Shown: positions 26,068-35,990, counted from the first letter of the stretch. The stretch: DNA of 64,000 nt from Chitinophaga sp. LS1 (GCF_034274695.1 NZ_CP128362.1:3784501-3848500); one strand, 5' to 3'. A program made the numbers and translations. Notes: a model not told the origin generated them from the sequence alone.

Positions 26068-27401
26068 ATTTATCCAGGAACAAATCGAATATAAAAATCG
26101 TATTGTACTCTCTGCTCAGTTCTGTGCAGATGTCATTTGTGGGTACGCTAATTATGAGTGAGATATATGCAGGTCTCAATTCTCTTTCTTTTAGCCGTAT
26201 CCGTCAGTTATACCGCAATAATCCTGACGTGAAAAGAATACAGGGAGCTTTGCTGATATTCCTGGCCATACAAATGTTGAGCGATGTGATTAACAACAAT
26301 AGCGTGAACAATATGCTAAGAGGTTGGGCGGCGATTGGGGTATCTCTAGTGGTTTTTACGTTTATGTTCAGGATGTTCGACGATACGCCCCGGATCATTA
26401 TCGCCTTTATGTGTGCCGAGGTGGTCAGGTTGATTCTCTTTGGCAGTTCGAGTCTGGAGCAGGATACCTCTTCTATGATGGAGGACTATTCGGTATTTAA
26501 GTTCAGGATTGCACCAATTACCAACTATATTATTTTAATCATTACGTTTTACACGTATAATAAGCGAAAGGATGTACTCACCGTAGCCATTATTATGGCT
26601 TATGGACTTACAAATGTGGCACTGGACTTTCGTTCGAACGGGATGTTCTTCCTTTTTGGAGGATTGATCATTCACTTCCGCAGGGTACTTATGCATATGA
26701 CTCTAGCGAGGAAAATTGGCTTAACCATTTTTGTGGGCATTTTTTTCCAGATCCTGTATATATTTTATGTAAATGCGGTATTGTCTGGTGAATTTGGTGG
26801 TAAGCATGCCGATGATCAGCTGTCACAAGCAGATAATCCTTACAATCCATTTGCTTTGATCGGACAGGGGCGCGGGGAATTTTTTGTAGCCATCGAAGCT
26901 ATAAAAGATGCACCCTGGCTGGGACATGGCTCCTGGGCAGTAGATGAGAACAATCATTACCGCAGTCTGATGTTTAAAGATCTTGACAGAGACAGGAGTC
27001 GTATGGAGGCACTTAATAACAGCGGTGTGATACCCAGTCACTCTATATTATTGGGGGCTTGGTTGTATGGAGGTATCATTGCATTTCTCTGTATTTTCTA
27101 CATCTTCTGGTTGGTCATGAAACGGGCGTTTTCACTCATCATGAATGAGCGGGCTATGGAGACACCTTACTACCCGATCCTTGTATACTTTACGGTTCAG
27201 CTACTCTGGGTATTCCCATTTTCACCTTTGCCACATATCCGAAATACGCTGCCATTGATAATCGGATTTATACTTACCATTTACCATTCAATACAAAACG
27301 AAGAAGACGATGAAGAAGAAGATCTGCTTCCTGACAACGGGGGATATCACGACGATAGCTACTATGAAGCGCGCCCTGGGAATGGCCAATCCATTAGCTG
27401 A
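26064..27401 (+). CDS. O-antigen/exopolysaccharide polymerase-like membrane protein (Wzy-like)
   Basis: A 445-residue polytopic membrane protein with about ten helices and a large loop (about 230-330) carrying GQGRGEFFVAIEAIKDAPWLGHGSW, which resembles the Wzy_C region of O-antigen polymerases. Its position between flippase, kinase and glycosyltransferases fits the polymerase role. The last 30 residues are an acidic cytosolic tail (EEDDEEEDLL...) encoded in the 92 bases that also encode the start of the next gene. The family assignment is by topology and context. Confidence 0.8.
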   Translation: MNLSRNKSNIKIVLYSLLSSVQMSFVGTLIMSEIYAGLNSLSFSRIRQLYRNNPDVKRIQGALLIFLAIQMLSDVINNNSVNNMLRGWAAIGVSLVVFTFMFRMFDDTPRIIIAFMCAEVVRLILFGSSSLEQDTSSMMEDYSVFKFRIAPITNYIILIITFYTYNKRKDVLTVAIIMAYGLTNVALDFRSNGMFFLFGGLIIHFRRVLMHMTLARKIGLTIFVGIFFQILYIFYVNAVLSGEFGGKHADDQLSQADNPYNPFALIGQGRGEFFVAIEAIKDAPWLGHGSWAVDENNHYRSLMFKDLDRDRSRMEALNNSGVIPSHSILLGAWLYGGIIAFLCIFYIFWLVMKRAFSLIMNERAMETPYYPILVYFTVQLLWVFPFSPLPHIRNTLPLIIGFILTIYHSIQNEEDDEEEDLLPDNGGYHDDSYYEARPGNGQSIS

Positions 27402-28443
27402 TCTGGGATGGGAGGTCTCCATCATTGCGATGGACTGTGCTGAGAACAGGGAAAGAGCCAGCATAGAGTGTGGCCCTGATGTAGCTGTATATTTTTATAA
27501 ACCAGCCAACATGAATGGTGAGGTGGAACAAAAAATTATGCTGCTAAAGGAGATTCGTCCTGATTATATTTATTTCTGCTCATTTGGATTCCGTAACTGG
27601 ATACGAAAAAGCGCACTGGGCTTCAACCCACAGATGGTGATTGAACACTCTGAACTACAATCAGGTATTCCTGATAATAAGGGATTGAAGAAGATCATGG
27701 CACACTTTATCGAATCACTGTCTGTGGTATATGCAGATAAACTGATTTGTGCCAGCCGTTATCTCGAAACTTTCTATCGTAAGAGATCTAAACAATTTAT
27801 GCGTCGTAGCTTGTCTGTGCTGTACTCTCCATATGCTTACAGTACAGAAGTGATTGACGCTCCCAGGCTGCACCTCGATGAACTGCAGGCAAAGTATGCA
27901 GGGAAAACGGTGCTCATCTATATGGGAACAATGACAAAGAACTATGGTCTGTTCACCATGCTGGAAGCAGTGAAGGAAGCAGTGAAAGAAACACCCAATA
28001 TCAAGTTATTGCTGCTGGGTAGAGGCCGGCATCTGGATGAAGCGAAGGCATATGTGAAAGCGAATGGTCTTGAAGAATACATTGAGTTCCTGGGTTATGT
28101 ACCTGAAACCATGCTGAGTTCCTACTTCGAACTGGCAGATGCATTCATCTCTCCATTGAACAATACGGTACAGGATTGGGCACGTTGTCCCAGCAAGATC
28201 TACATGTACATTCCTTTTCATAAACCGGTATTCACCTGCAATATTGGTGAGCCGAAAGAGATATTTGGTAACGAAGGGTACTACTTCGACAATACTCAGC
28301 CGGGTTCCCTGGCAGAGTTGATTACGGGGCTTGTCCGGCAGCAGCTGGAGCGTGTGCCATTGGACGTTACAGCGCATAGCTGGACAACCCGTTCCCGTGA
28401 ATTTTCCAACTGGATACTACAAAAAGAACCGATGTATGCATAA
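27310..28443 (+). CDS. Glycosyltransferase, GT4-like
   Basis: A 377-residue GT-B protein. The N-terminus KKKICFLTTGDIT starts a Rossmann fold. The C half has VLIYMGTMTKNYGLFTMLEAV and LLLLGRGRHLDEA, with a weak version of the usual donor motif (SPLNNTVQDWARCPSKIYMYIPFHKPVF). It starts 92 bases inside the polymerase gene in another frame. The start is convincing because the first beta strand begins immediately. It overlaps the next gene by eight bases. Confidence 0.85.
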   Translation: MKKKICFLTTGDITTIATMKRALGMANPLADLGWEVSIIAMDCAENRERASIECGPDVAVYFYKPANMNGEVEQKIMLLKEIRPDYIYFCSFGFRNWIRKSALGFNPQMVIEHSELQSGIPDNKGLKKIMAHFIESLSVVYADKLICASRYLETFYRKRSKQFMRRSLSVLYSPYAYSTEVIDAPRLHLDELQAKYAGKTVLIYMGTMTKNYGLFTMLEAVKEAVKETPNIKLLLLGRGRHLDEAKAYVKANGLEEYIEFLGYVPETMLSSYFELADAFISPLNNTVQDWARCPSKIYMYIPFHKPVFTCNIGEPKEIFGNEGYYFDNTQPGSLAELITGLVRQQLERVPLDVTAHSWTTRSREFSNWILQKEPMYA

Positions 28444-29821
28444 AGCTGTTTTACTTTCTAAGGGAGAAGGAAACTTTTATTTCGGTTTCCATGATCTGAT
28501 CGCATGGAACTATGCTGGCGATAAATTACTCGCATTAAGGATCGATGATATGCTAACACCGCCAAATCCTGATGTACCGTGTGATATCGGGTACCTGGAC
28601 AAGGAAGGAAAGTATCATAAAATGGGAGAGACTTATGCATACAATTATCCACAGGGTGCACGCCAGCAGTGGATTGGTAAATCAGATCTCTTCATTGTAA
28701 ATGATAAGATCAATCATGCATGGCGTTCTAAAATCTATAATACAAAGACAGGTGAATGTACACCATTGGAATTTCCTACCCATGTGATTACAGATGATGG
28801 CTGGGCGTTTGGTCTGGACTATGCGCGGTTGTTCAGAGTAGGTGGTTATGGTTACACCGGTTTGCCTGATGCATATGCAGGTGAAGATGCACCTGCAGAT
28901 TCTGGTATCGTGAAGCACAATGTATACACAGGGGAAGAAGAGATCATCATCTCTGTAGCAGAGGTAGCGAACTACCAGATGAATGCGAACCTGGGGAATA
29001 ACCATTACTTCACCCACTTGTTACTAAACCCTTCACAGACACGTGTTTGCTTTTTGCACAGATATAAACTGAAAGATGGTGGTGAGACCACGCGCCTCAT
29101 GACTATCAATACGGATGGCTCTGAACTGCATTGTCTGGCAACCGGTTTTCTGAGCCACTTTGACTGGCAGGATGATAACCATATTGCTATATGGGGACGT
29201 ACAGGTAGTAGTGTGGAAAAACTGCGTAGTTCATTGTTATATCGCATGCTTCCAACTGGTTTGGTAGGCCGGGCGAAAAAAATAATCAAGAAGATCTTAT
29301 ATAAACCTAAGCCAGGTGTGAACAGTAATCCAGGTTTCAACTGGTTGTTGTTTTCAGATACAGAAGGTGCGCCGCACTCTTTGCTTGCAAAGGATGTAAT
29401 TACTGAAGATGGGCATCCGATGTTCTGTCCTGCTAACAGGGATTGGATGATCTGTGATACCTATCCCAACAGCGAAGGTATCCGCACCTTGTTTTTATTC
29501 CAATACAGTACACAGCAACGCATAGATCTTGGCACTTATAAAATGCTGGATCAGCAGCCTGACCTAGATAAATCTATGCCATACCTGCAAGGTGTGGAAA
29601 AGACGGTGTTGAAAGCATTCTCTCCTCAGCAGATGGCTTTCACGCGCAGTGGTCTGCACTGTGATCTGCACCCAAGATGGAAAGGAGACGGTACCATGGT
29701 AGCGTTTGATTCCATTCATGAAGGCAGCAGGCAAATATATGGATTCGATGTAAGTGATATTATTAAATCAAAAGACACAACCCCCGCACATGAACGACAG
29801 GCAGCACATTACGGGGTTTGA
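28436..29821 (+). CDS. Beta-propeller-like protein of unknown function in the EPS locus
   Basis: A 461-residue protein with no signal peptide or membrane helix. Repeated segments such as YFGFHDLIAWNYAGDKLLALR, MTINTDGSELHCL and DLHPRWKGDGTMVAFDS resemble TolB/PD40-type beta-propeller blades, and the last is like the propeller of oligogalacturonate lyases. A role in binding or modifying the glycan is possible but not shown. ATG 28436 overlaps the preceding gene by eight bases and is preferred to the upstream frame start. It overlaps the acyltransferase gene by 32 bases. Confidence 0.7.
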   Translation: MHKAVLLSKGEGNFYFGFHDLIAWNYAGDKLLALRIDDMLTPPNPDVPCDIGYLDKEGKYHKMGETYAYNYPQGARQQWIGKSDLFIVNDKINHAWRSKIYNTKTGECTPLEFPTHVITDDGWAFGLDYARLFRVGGYGYTGLPDAYAGEDAPADSGIVKHNVYTGEEEIIISVAEVANYQMNANLGNNHYFTHLLLNPSQTRVCFLHRYKLKDGGETTRLMTINTDGSELHCLATGFLSHFDWQDDNHIAIWGRTGSSVEKLRSSLLYRMLPTGLVGRAKKIIKKILYKPKPGVNSNPGFNWLLFSDTEGAPHSLLAKDVITEDGHPMFCPANRDWMICDTYPNSEGIRTLFLFQYSTQQRIDLGTYKMLDQQPDLDKSMPYLQGVEKTVLKAFSPQQMAFTRSGLHCDLHPRWKGDGTMVAFDSIHEGSRQIYGFDVSDIIKSKDTTPAHERQAAHYGV

Positions 29822-30773
29822 TTTTATCAGACCTATCGCCGCTTTTAGTGTTGTATGGATACATGGCTGTGCCGGCAGTATCTTGACGAAAAAGTTGAAC
29901 CCGTTGAATGCTTATGCGGTACCGGTATTTATCGCTATTTCAATGTTCCTCTTTGCCTGGCAGATCATCGGAAAGGGTCGCCGAAACTTTAGAGAAATGC
30001 TGGTGACCCGCATCCAGCGACTGATGATTCCTTTCTTTTTGTGGACACTGATTTACCTGGGTATTAGAATATTTAAAGCAAGGTTTATACACGAGCCTTT
30101 TGAAATGAAGTGGATAGAGACGTTCGTGTTCAAAGGCAGTTCTTACCAGTTGTGGTACCTGCCAAACCTTTTCTACCTCAGTCTCCTGTTCTTTCCTTTA
30201 TTGAATGTGGCTGTGCGAAACCGGAAGATAGCAAATGTGGTCATCTTCTGTATTGTGTGCATATCTGCTATTGTGTTATGGTATACACCTGCTGATATCA
30301 AACAGGCCGATTGGTTCACCAGGCATATCCTGTTGTACTTCGTGCCTTCACTGATTTCAGCATCGATAGGGATGTTGTTTTACATCAACTATGAAAAGGT
30401 GAAGGAGAAGTATGGCACCAGCTTACACATACTGGTACCGATATGGGCGGTGGCGTTGTTTTTTGCACAGCTGTTTATGCCACATGTATTGACAGGATTG
30501 GCTTTTGTAGCGGTGTTGTTTCCATTGCTGCTATTCCAGATAAATGGTAGTTATCCGGGTATGATGGCATTGTCCAGAAATTCAATGGGCATTTACCTGA
30601 TACACGGTGTGTTTCTGGAAGGGATTAAAACAGGCATGCAGCTCATCCATCATCCTGTACAGGGACTGGCGCTGACATTGGGATCCATTATTGTGACTTA
30701 CCTGCTCAGCTTTGGTGTGTCTGAGATCTTATCGAAGAATGACATTTTGAGAAAGTACCTGATGGGCAATTAA
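29790..30773 (+). CDS. Acyltransferase family 3 membrane protein
   Basis: A 327-residue protein with about ten membrane helices and the family N-terminus GFDFIRPIAAFSVVWIHG, whose His near residue 25 is the expected catalytic one. Such proteins O-acetylate or succinylate exopolysaccharide sugars. ATG 29790 is chosen because it precedes this signature directly; the longer frame lies inside the previous gene. There is a 32-base overlap with the beta-propeller gene, and a glycosyltransferase follows ten bases after. Confidence 0.85.
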   Translation: MNDRQHITGFDFIRPIAAFSVVWIHGCAGSILTKKLNPLNAYAVPVFIAISMFLFAWQIIGKGRRNFREMLVTRIQRLMIPFFLWTLIYLGIRIFKARFIHEPFEMKWIETFVFKGSSYQLWYLPNLFYLSLLFFPLLNVAVRNRKIANVVIFCIVCISAIVLWYTPADIKQADWFTRHILLYFVPSLISASIGMLFYINYEKVKEKYGTSLHILVPIWAVALFFAQLFMPHVLTGLAFVAVLFPLLLFQINGSYPGMMALSRNSMGIYLIHGVFLEGIKTGMQLIHHPVQGLALTLGSIIVTYLLSFGVSEILSKNDILRKYLMGN

Positions 30774-30782
30774 ACTTTTAAC

Positions 30783-31889
30783 ATGATTGGCATTTTGCAA
30801 CCATATATACCTCATTACAGGGAGGAGTTTTTCAACATGCTGAAGGAGCAGTTGCCAATGGACCTGTATTGTTATGAGAAGCAGGCCGATATTGGCAAGC
30901 ATCATTTCAAAGAGGGAAATACCTGCATTATTCCTTTGCGTGCATTTATGAAAGGACCATTCGTTTTGTATAATCCTTTTCCGTTGCTGAATAGGAAATA
31001 CAATGTGCTGGTGCTGATGCTGAACTTTGGTCACCTGAGTACCTGGCTGATCCTTTTACTGAAGCCTTTCATCAAACAAAAAATTGTGTTGTGGGGACAT
31101 GGGATTTCTGTAAAGCGATATGTGAAGGAAGAAAAGAAACCGCACCTGTTACTGCGCTGGATGATTGGCTTGTCTGATGGTGTGTGGTTCTATACAAAGA
31201 AAGAACTGGAAGTGTGGAAAACCTTTATGCCGAAGATGAACGGACATGCATTGAATAATACGATCTCTGGTGTGGATGCCATTCTCGAATTGAACATGCC
31301 TGATAAGCAATCTTTGAGAGAAAGATATGGTATTACCCAGCAGCGTGTGCTCATCTACTGTGCAAGATTCAATGAGCCGGGTAGGCGGGTAGATCTGCTG
31401 GTAGAGCTGATAGAAAGATTGTCACCCGAAGGATTCGCATTTGTGATCATCGGTGATGGCAGATTGAAGCCGGATTTTACCCAATATACACATGTACATG
31501 ACTTTGGTGCCCTGTATGACAGAAAGGTGAAGGATGAGTTGTTCAGCATGGCGGATATTTATTTTCAGCCGGGATGGGTAGGCTTATCTATTGTGGAAGC
31601 GATGTCTTACGGTAAGCCGGTATTTACATTCAAACGTTCTGAGTCTGTATTGCAATGTGTGGAATACAGTTATATCAGACACGGTCACAATGGAATGATC
31701 TTCGAGAGCATGGCGGAGTGTGTAGATGTATTGTCGCTCTCTACAGAAACAGAAATAGGCAGAATGGGCGAGAATGCCCGCGCTTATGTAAGGAAAGAAT
31801 TAACCATGGATACAATGGCGGATAATGCAGTGACCGCCATCCGACATATTTCTTCACCCAAGCCTGTACTACATGAAGACGCAAAATAA
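30783..31889 (+). CDS. Glycosyltransferase, family 4-like
   Basis: A 368-residue GT-B enzyme. The N-terminus MIGILQPYIPHYREEFF is typical of GT4 acceptor domains. The C half shows VLIYCARFNEPGRRVDLLVEL and the donor-binding block FQPGWVGLSIVEAMSYGKPVF. It overlaps the next acyltransferase gene by 17 bases. Donor sugar unknown. Confidence 0.88.
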   Translation: MIGILQPYIPHYREEFFNMLKEQLPMDLYCYEKQADIGKHHFKEGNTCIIPLRAFMKGPFVLYNPFPLLNRKYNVLVLMLNFGHLSTWLILLLKPFIKQKIVLWGHGISVKRYVKEEKKPHLLLRWMIGLSDGVWFYTKKELEVWKTFMPKMNGHALNNTISGVDAILELNMPDKQSLRERYGITQQRVLIYCARFNEPGRRVDLLVELIERLSPEGFAFVIIGDGRLKPDFTQYTHVHDFGALYDRKVKDELFSMADIYFQPGWVGLSIVEAMSYGKPVFTFKRSESVLQCVEYSYIRHGHNGMIFESMAECVDVLSLSTETEIGRMGENARAYVRKELTMDTMADNAVTAIRHISSPKPVLHEDAK

Positions 31890-32943
31890 GTTATGGCCTT
31901 TAGAGGTATGCAGGGGATTGGCAGCTTTGTATGTGGTATTGCACCATTCACGGGAGCTATTGCCTGCACCGATACGACCTTTGTTATTGTTCGGTCAGGA
32001 GGCAGTGATTTTGTTTTTCCTGCTTAGTGGTTTTGTGATTCATATTAACTATAGCACGAAGTCTGAATTTGACAGAAAGGATTTTTTGTGGAAACGTTTT
32101 GTGCGCATCTATCCCATTTTTATTGTGGTGATGATATTGAGTGTGGGGATCGATATGGCGACTGGTGGCGATGCACATACTGACCTGCGCAGCTTTGTGT
32201 ATAACATGGTAGGATTGCAGGATTCACAGTTACAAAAACCGGGGATCGGGTATCCCACTTTTGGAGATAATGATCCTTTGTGGAGTCTTGGGTATGAGGT
32301 ATGGTTTTACCTGTTCTATGCGATTACAGGTGCTGCAAGGTTTAACAGGAATTTATTGGCAGTGACGGTGATATCTGTGGTAGCTGCCGGAGTGTTTAGT
32401 TTCTTCCCGAATAAGGCTTGTCTCACTTTATTATACCTGCCTATCTGGTGGCTGGGTGCTGCACTGGCAGAAGCTACTCTTTCTAATAGTAATGCGCCGT
32501 TTTGGAAAGGTATGGGGAGTTTATTGCTCACACTGGCTGCGTACGTGGTTGCCAGCTATCCGGAGATCAGGGCCAGTCATGGTACAATAGGATTACATCC
32601 TTTTATTGAAATCAGGCATTTTATGGCAGCCATTGGTTTTGCCATCGTGTGGATAGCTGCACAGCGGTTTGTAAATGCAGACAAGTTCAGGTGGCTGGAA
32701 CCATTGTCTTTCCTCGCACCAATCTCTTATGGTATTTACATCGTGCATGTGCCTTTACTACGATTGGTAAAGCACTACATGGGATCCGGTGCATTGACAT
32801 GGATCTGTTTTGCAGTACTGACTTTAGTGATGGCTTACCTGTTAGAAATACATTTTCAGAAAAGAGTGGCTATGCCCTTATTGATAAAAAAACGTAAGAA
32901 AGCAGCTGTTGCCATGCCGGTGATCAGCGCAAAAGCATCATGA
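31873..32943 (+). CDS. OafA/YrhL-type acyltransferase
   Basis: A 356-residue acyltransferase-3 protein with about ten helices. The signature LEVCRGLAALYVVLHHSRELL carries the catalytic His pair, then VILFFLLSGFVI and RFVRIYPIF. SLGYEVWFYLFY is another family block. It is the intact counterpart of the wreck at 21837-22311. It is a likely O-acetyltransferase for the polymer or its lipid-linked unit. It overlaps the following gene by four bases. Confidence 0.9.
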   Translation: MKTQNKLWPLEVCRGLAALYVVLHHSRELLPAPIRPLLLFGQEAVILFFLLSGFVIHINYSTKSEFDRKDFLWKRFVRIYPIFIVVMILSVGIDMATGGDAHTDLRSFVYNMVGLQDSQLQKPGIGYPTFGDNDPLWSLGYEVWFYLFYAITGAARFNRNLLAVTVISVVAAGVFSFFPNKACLTLLYLPIWWLGAALAEATLSNSNAPFWKGMGSLLLTLAAYVVASYPEIRASHGTIGLHPFIEIRHFMAAIGFAIVWIAAQRFVNADKFRWLEPLSFLAPISYGIYIVHVPLLRLVKHYMGSGALTWICFAVLTLVMAYLLEIHFQKRVAMPLLIKKRKKAAVAMPVISAKAS

Positions 32944-34091
32944 TGAAAATCTTATTTATTGTTCCTTCTTACAAGCCGGCTTTTATATACGGCGGGCCCA
33001 TTGTAGTGATCGCCAGATTGGCTGAGAGACTTGTAAGCCTTGGGCATGAGGTGACTGTATTCACTACCACTGCAAACGGTCATCAGGAATTAGAGGTGCC
33101 TTTAAAGACGCCTGTGCCGGTGGATGGTGTAACGGTGTATTACTTTCCAAGAATAACAGGCGATCATACACATGTATCTCCTGCTTTGTGGAAACATACG
33201 TGGAAAACAGCGAAGTCATTTGATGTGGTACATATTCATTCATGGTGGAGTTTCCTTGTATTAGGCGCTTCGCTCATGTGCAGACTGAGAGGCATCAAAC
33301 AGGTACTTTCTCCGCATGGTATGTTCTGCGATTATGTACTGACGGCTAAGAACCAGGCAAAGAAAAAGGTATTGCACAATGTAATCGGCAAGAGTTTACT
33401 TAAGCATACTTATCTGCATACTTCTTCTCCTATGGAGTGGAATGAGTGCCTGCGCATCAATAACGGCTGGCAGGGGGCAAAGATCTTTAATCTGGTAGAC
33501 CTGCCTGTGGTAGACTGTCCCCGTCAGGAGAATGAAGTATTTACTATTAGCTTTTTGTCTCGTGTAGATCCTAAGAAGGGGTTGGATATTCTGCTCATTG
33601 CTTTATCGAAAGTGCCTTTCAAATACAAATTGCAGATAGCAGGTTCAGGTGAGGAAGCGTATGTGGCAGAACTGAAATCGATGGTTGCTACACTGAACAT
33701 GGAAGATCATGTAGAGTGGGTAGGCTGGAAGAATTCAGAAACGAAATTCCCTTTCCTTGCAAATACAGATTTGTTCGCCCTCACTTCGCACAATGAAAAC
33801 TTTGCGATCGTAGTGATCGAGTCTTTGTATGTAGGTACACCGGTATTGATCAGTAACAATGTGGGATTGTCCGGCTATGTAGAACAAAACAGGCTGGGAT
33901 GGATTACAGGTATTGAAGACATTGAAGAGGTAAGAGCGAAGCTGACCCTGGCTTACAACGATAAGCTGGAACGCAACCGTATTACGGCTACAGCGAAGGA
34001 TATCATCAACAGGGATTTTAATGAGAACAAGCTGGCAGGAGATTATGTCACCTTGTATCAACGTTCAGGAACAGCGAAAAAGATAATATAA
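32940..34091 (+). CDS. Glycosyltransferase, family 4
   Basis: A 383-residue GT4 enzyme: N-terminal KILFIVPSYKPAFIYGGP (glycine-rich acceptor loop), HIHSWWSFL, then the C-domain with FLSRVDPKKGLDILLIAL and ALTSHNENFAIVVIESLYVGTPVLI, containing the conserved Glu motif. Two ATG codons lie in tandem at 32940 and 32943; either may be used. It is translationally coupled with neighbours on both sides. Confidence 0.9.
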   Translation: MMKILFIVPSYKPAFIYGGPIVVIARLAERLVSLGHEVTVFTTTANGHQELEVPLKTPVPVDGVTVYYFPRITGDHTHVSPALWKHTWKTAKSFDVVHIHSWWSFLVLGASLMCRLRGIKQVLSPHGMFCDYVLTAKNQAKKKVLHNVIGKSLLKHTYLHTSSPMEWNECLRINNGWQGAKIFNLVDLPVVDCPRQENEVFTISFLSRVDPKKGLDILLIALSKVPFKYKLQIAGSGEEAYVAELKSMVATLNMEDHVEWVGWKNSETKFPFLANTDLFALTSHNENFAIVVIESLYVGTPVLISNNVGLSGYVEQNRLGWITGIEDIEEVRAKLTLAYNDKLERNRITATAKDIINRDFNENKLAGDYVTLYQRSGTAKKII

Positions 34092-34092
34092 T

Positions 34093-35001
34093 ATGGATCT
34101 GGCAGTCATTATTCTTACATACAATGAAGAGAAGCATATCGGTCGCTGTCTGGAAAGTATGCGACAGGTATCAGATGAGATTTATATCGTAGATGCATTT
34201 TCTACGGACGGTACGGTAGCGATTGCAGAGAGCTATGGTGCAAAGGTGTTTCAGCACACATGGGTGAATTATGCACAGCAGTTTCAATGGGGACTGGATA
34301 ACTGTGGTACCAAAGCTTCGTGGGTAATGCGCATGGACAGTGATGAATACCTGGAACCGGCATTGATTGCAGAGATCAATGAAAAAGTACAGGGACTGCC
34401 AACAGAAGTGAGTGGTATATACATCCGCAGAAAGGTATTGTTCAAAGGCAAGTGGATCAAACATGGTGGTTTCTATCCACACAACCTGCTACGCATCTGG
34501 CGAAATGGAATAGGCAGTATAGAGCAGCGCTGGATGGATGAACACATTGTACTGTCCGAAGGAAAGACAGCGCAGTTCAAAGAGCACATAGTGGATTACA
34601 ACCTGAATGCGATACACTGGTGGGTGAACAAGCATAATAACTATGCCATCCGTGAGATGGTAGACCTGCTGAATATTAAATACGGCCTGCTGAGTGCAGA
34701 TAAGCGATTGCTGGAAATGGAGAGCACGCAGGCGAAGCGAAAACGGTTCCTGAAGGAGCGGGTATATTCTTCTTTATCACCGGGTATGCGGGCTTCCTTT
34801 TACTTCATGTACAGGTACATTTTACGATTCGGATTTATGGACGGGTATCATGGATTTGTGTTTCACTTTATGCAGGGGTATTGGTATCGCTTACTGGTAG
34901 ATGTGAACCTGGAAGAGTTTGAAGGAAAGCTGAATGGGGATAAAGGGAAGGAGAAGATGCTCGCTGTGTTGAAGGAGGATTATAATATCGTGCTTAATTA
35001 A
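34093..35001 (+). CDS. Glycosyltransferase, family 2
   Basis: A 302-residue GT-A enzyme. The N-terminus AVIILTYNEEKHIGRCLESM and the DXD-like metal site in MRMDSDEYLEP (near residue 80) are classic GT2. HGGFYPHNLLRIWRNG and the amphipathic C-terminal part resemble WaaE/LPS-core-type GT2 members. Its stop shares a base with the VanZ-like start. Donor unknown. Confidence 0.92.
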   Translation: MDLAVIILTYNEEKHIGRCLESMRQVSDEIYIVDAFSTDGTVAIAESYGAKVFQHTWVNYAQQFQWGLDNCGTKASWVMRMDSDEYLEPALIAEINEKVQGLPTEVSGIYIRRKVLFKGKWIKHGGFYPHNLLRIWRNGIGSIEQRWMDEHIVLSEGKTAQFKEHIVDYNLNAIHWWVNKHNNYAIREMVDLLNIKYGLLSADKRLLEMESTQAKRKRFLKERVYSSLSPGMRASFYFMYRYILRFGFMDGYHGFVFHFMQGYWYRLLVDVNLEEFEGKLNGDKGKEKMLAVLKEDYNIVLN

Positions 35002-35465
35002 TGAAAAGGATCTTTTATAGTGTTGCATATTTCGTGGGGCTGTTTTATATCGTGTTTTGGGCGCCGTGGAGAAAAGGTGTGAAGTTGTCAGATGCAGAGC
35101 GATTGCGATTACACCCGATCGTGGATAGTGTGAAGGAGTTGTTTGACACACATGGAGGTACGTGGTTAGTCCATGCTTTTTTTTTCTTCGGCAACCTGTT
35201 TGGCAATATCGTGTTGTTCCTGCCTTTTGCATATGTGATGATGCAGGTATTCAATATGAAGAGTGTAGTGAAGATAGCCGTATTAGCTTTTTTGTTAAGC
35301 CTTGCCATTGAAATCATACAGTATTATACAGAAAGTGGAGTCGCTGATGTTGACGATATACTGCTCAATACGACTGGCGCTATAGCTGGAGTTTATTTAT
35401 GCCGCTTTTTTCAAAACAAATCAAAGACTTCATACACCGATGAACACAGATCTATCCAGGTTTAA
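35001..35465 (+). CDS. VanZ-like family membrane protein
   Basis: A 154-residue membrane protein with four helices. FGNIVLFLPFAYVM, SLAIEIIQYYTESGVADVDDILLNTTGAIAG and the Asp cluster match the VanZ-like family, known from teicoplanin resistance clusters but also common in polysaccharide loci, where its function is unresolved. It overlaps wcaF by 26 bases and the GT2 gene by one. Confidence 0.85.
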   Translation: MKRIFYSVAYFVGLFYIVFWAPWRKGVKLSDAERLRLHPIVDSVKELFDTHGGTWLVHAFFFFGNLFGNIVLFLPFAYVMMQVFNMKSVVKIAVLAFLLSLAIEIIQYYTESGVADVDDILLNTTGAIAGVYLCRFFQNKSKTSYTDEHRSIQV

Positions 35466-35988
35466 CACAGGTAACTATGCAGCCGGACCCAAGTGGAAAA
35501 TCGGATTATGGTACCTGGTTAACTATTACATTTTTAACAGTGCTTTGCCATGGCCCTATGGCATTAAGCGGAAGTTGTTGCGCTCATTTGGCGCGAAGGT
35601 GGGCAAAGGTCTTGTGATCAAGACCAAGGTGAGGATCAAGTATCCGTGGAAGTTAGAGATTGGCGATCACTGCTGGATTGGAGAGAGTGTGTGGATCGAT
35701 AATCTGGATGAGGTGCATATCGGCAATCATGTGTGTATATCGCAAGGGGCGATGTTGCTGACGGGTAATCATGATTACAAACGCAGTGATTTTCCTTACA
35801 GACTGGGTGGTATCAGGATAGAAGATGGGGTGTGGATCGGGGCACAGTCAGTAGTGTGTCCAGGTATAGTATGTGGCTCCCATGCGGTGCTGACAGTGAA
35901 GTCAGTCGCAGCGAAGGATATGGATGCCTGGCTTGTTTATGCAGGGAACCCTGCTATTTCAGTACGAAAAAGAGAGATTTTAGTATAG
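35440..35988 (+). CDS. wcaF: WcaF-like O-acetyltransferase
   Basis: A 182-residue left-handed beta-helix (hexapeptide-repeat) acetyltransferase similar to WcaF of colanic acid synthesis. It uses acetyl-CoA to acetylate a sugar of the repeat unit. Hexapeptide repeats run from about 55 to 160 (IGDHCWIGESVWI, IGNHVCISQGAML, IEDGVWIGAQSVV), with the catalytic-type His in TGNHDYKR. It overlaps the VanZ-like gene by 26 bases; wcaI follows two bases after the stop. Confidence 0.9.
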   Translation: MNTDLSRFNTGNYAAGPKWKIGLWYLVNYYIFNSALPWPYGIKRKLLRSFGAKVGKGLVIKTKVRIKYPWKLEIGDHCWIGESVWIDNLDEVHIGNHVCISQGAMLLTGNHDYKRSDFPYRLGGIRIEDGVWIGAQSVVCPGIVCGSHAVLTVKSVAAKDMDAWLVYAGNPAISVRKREILV

Positions 35989-35990
35989 TT

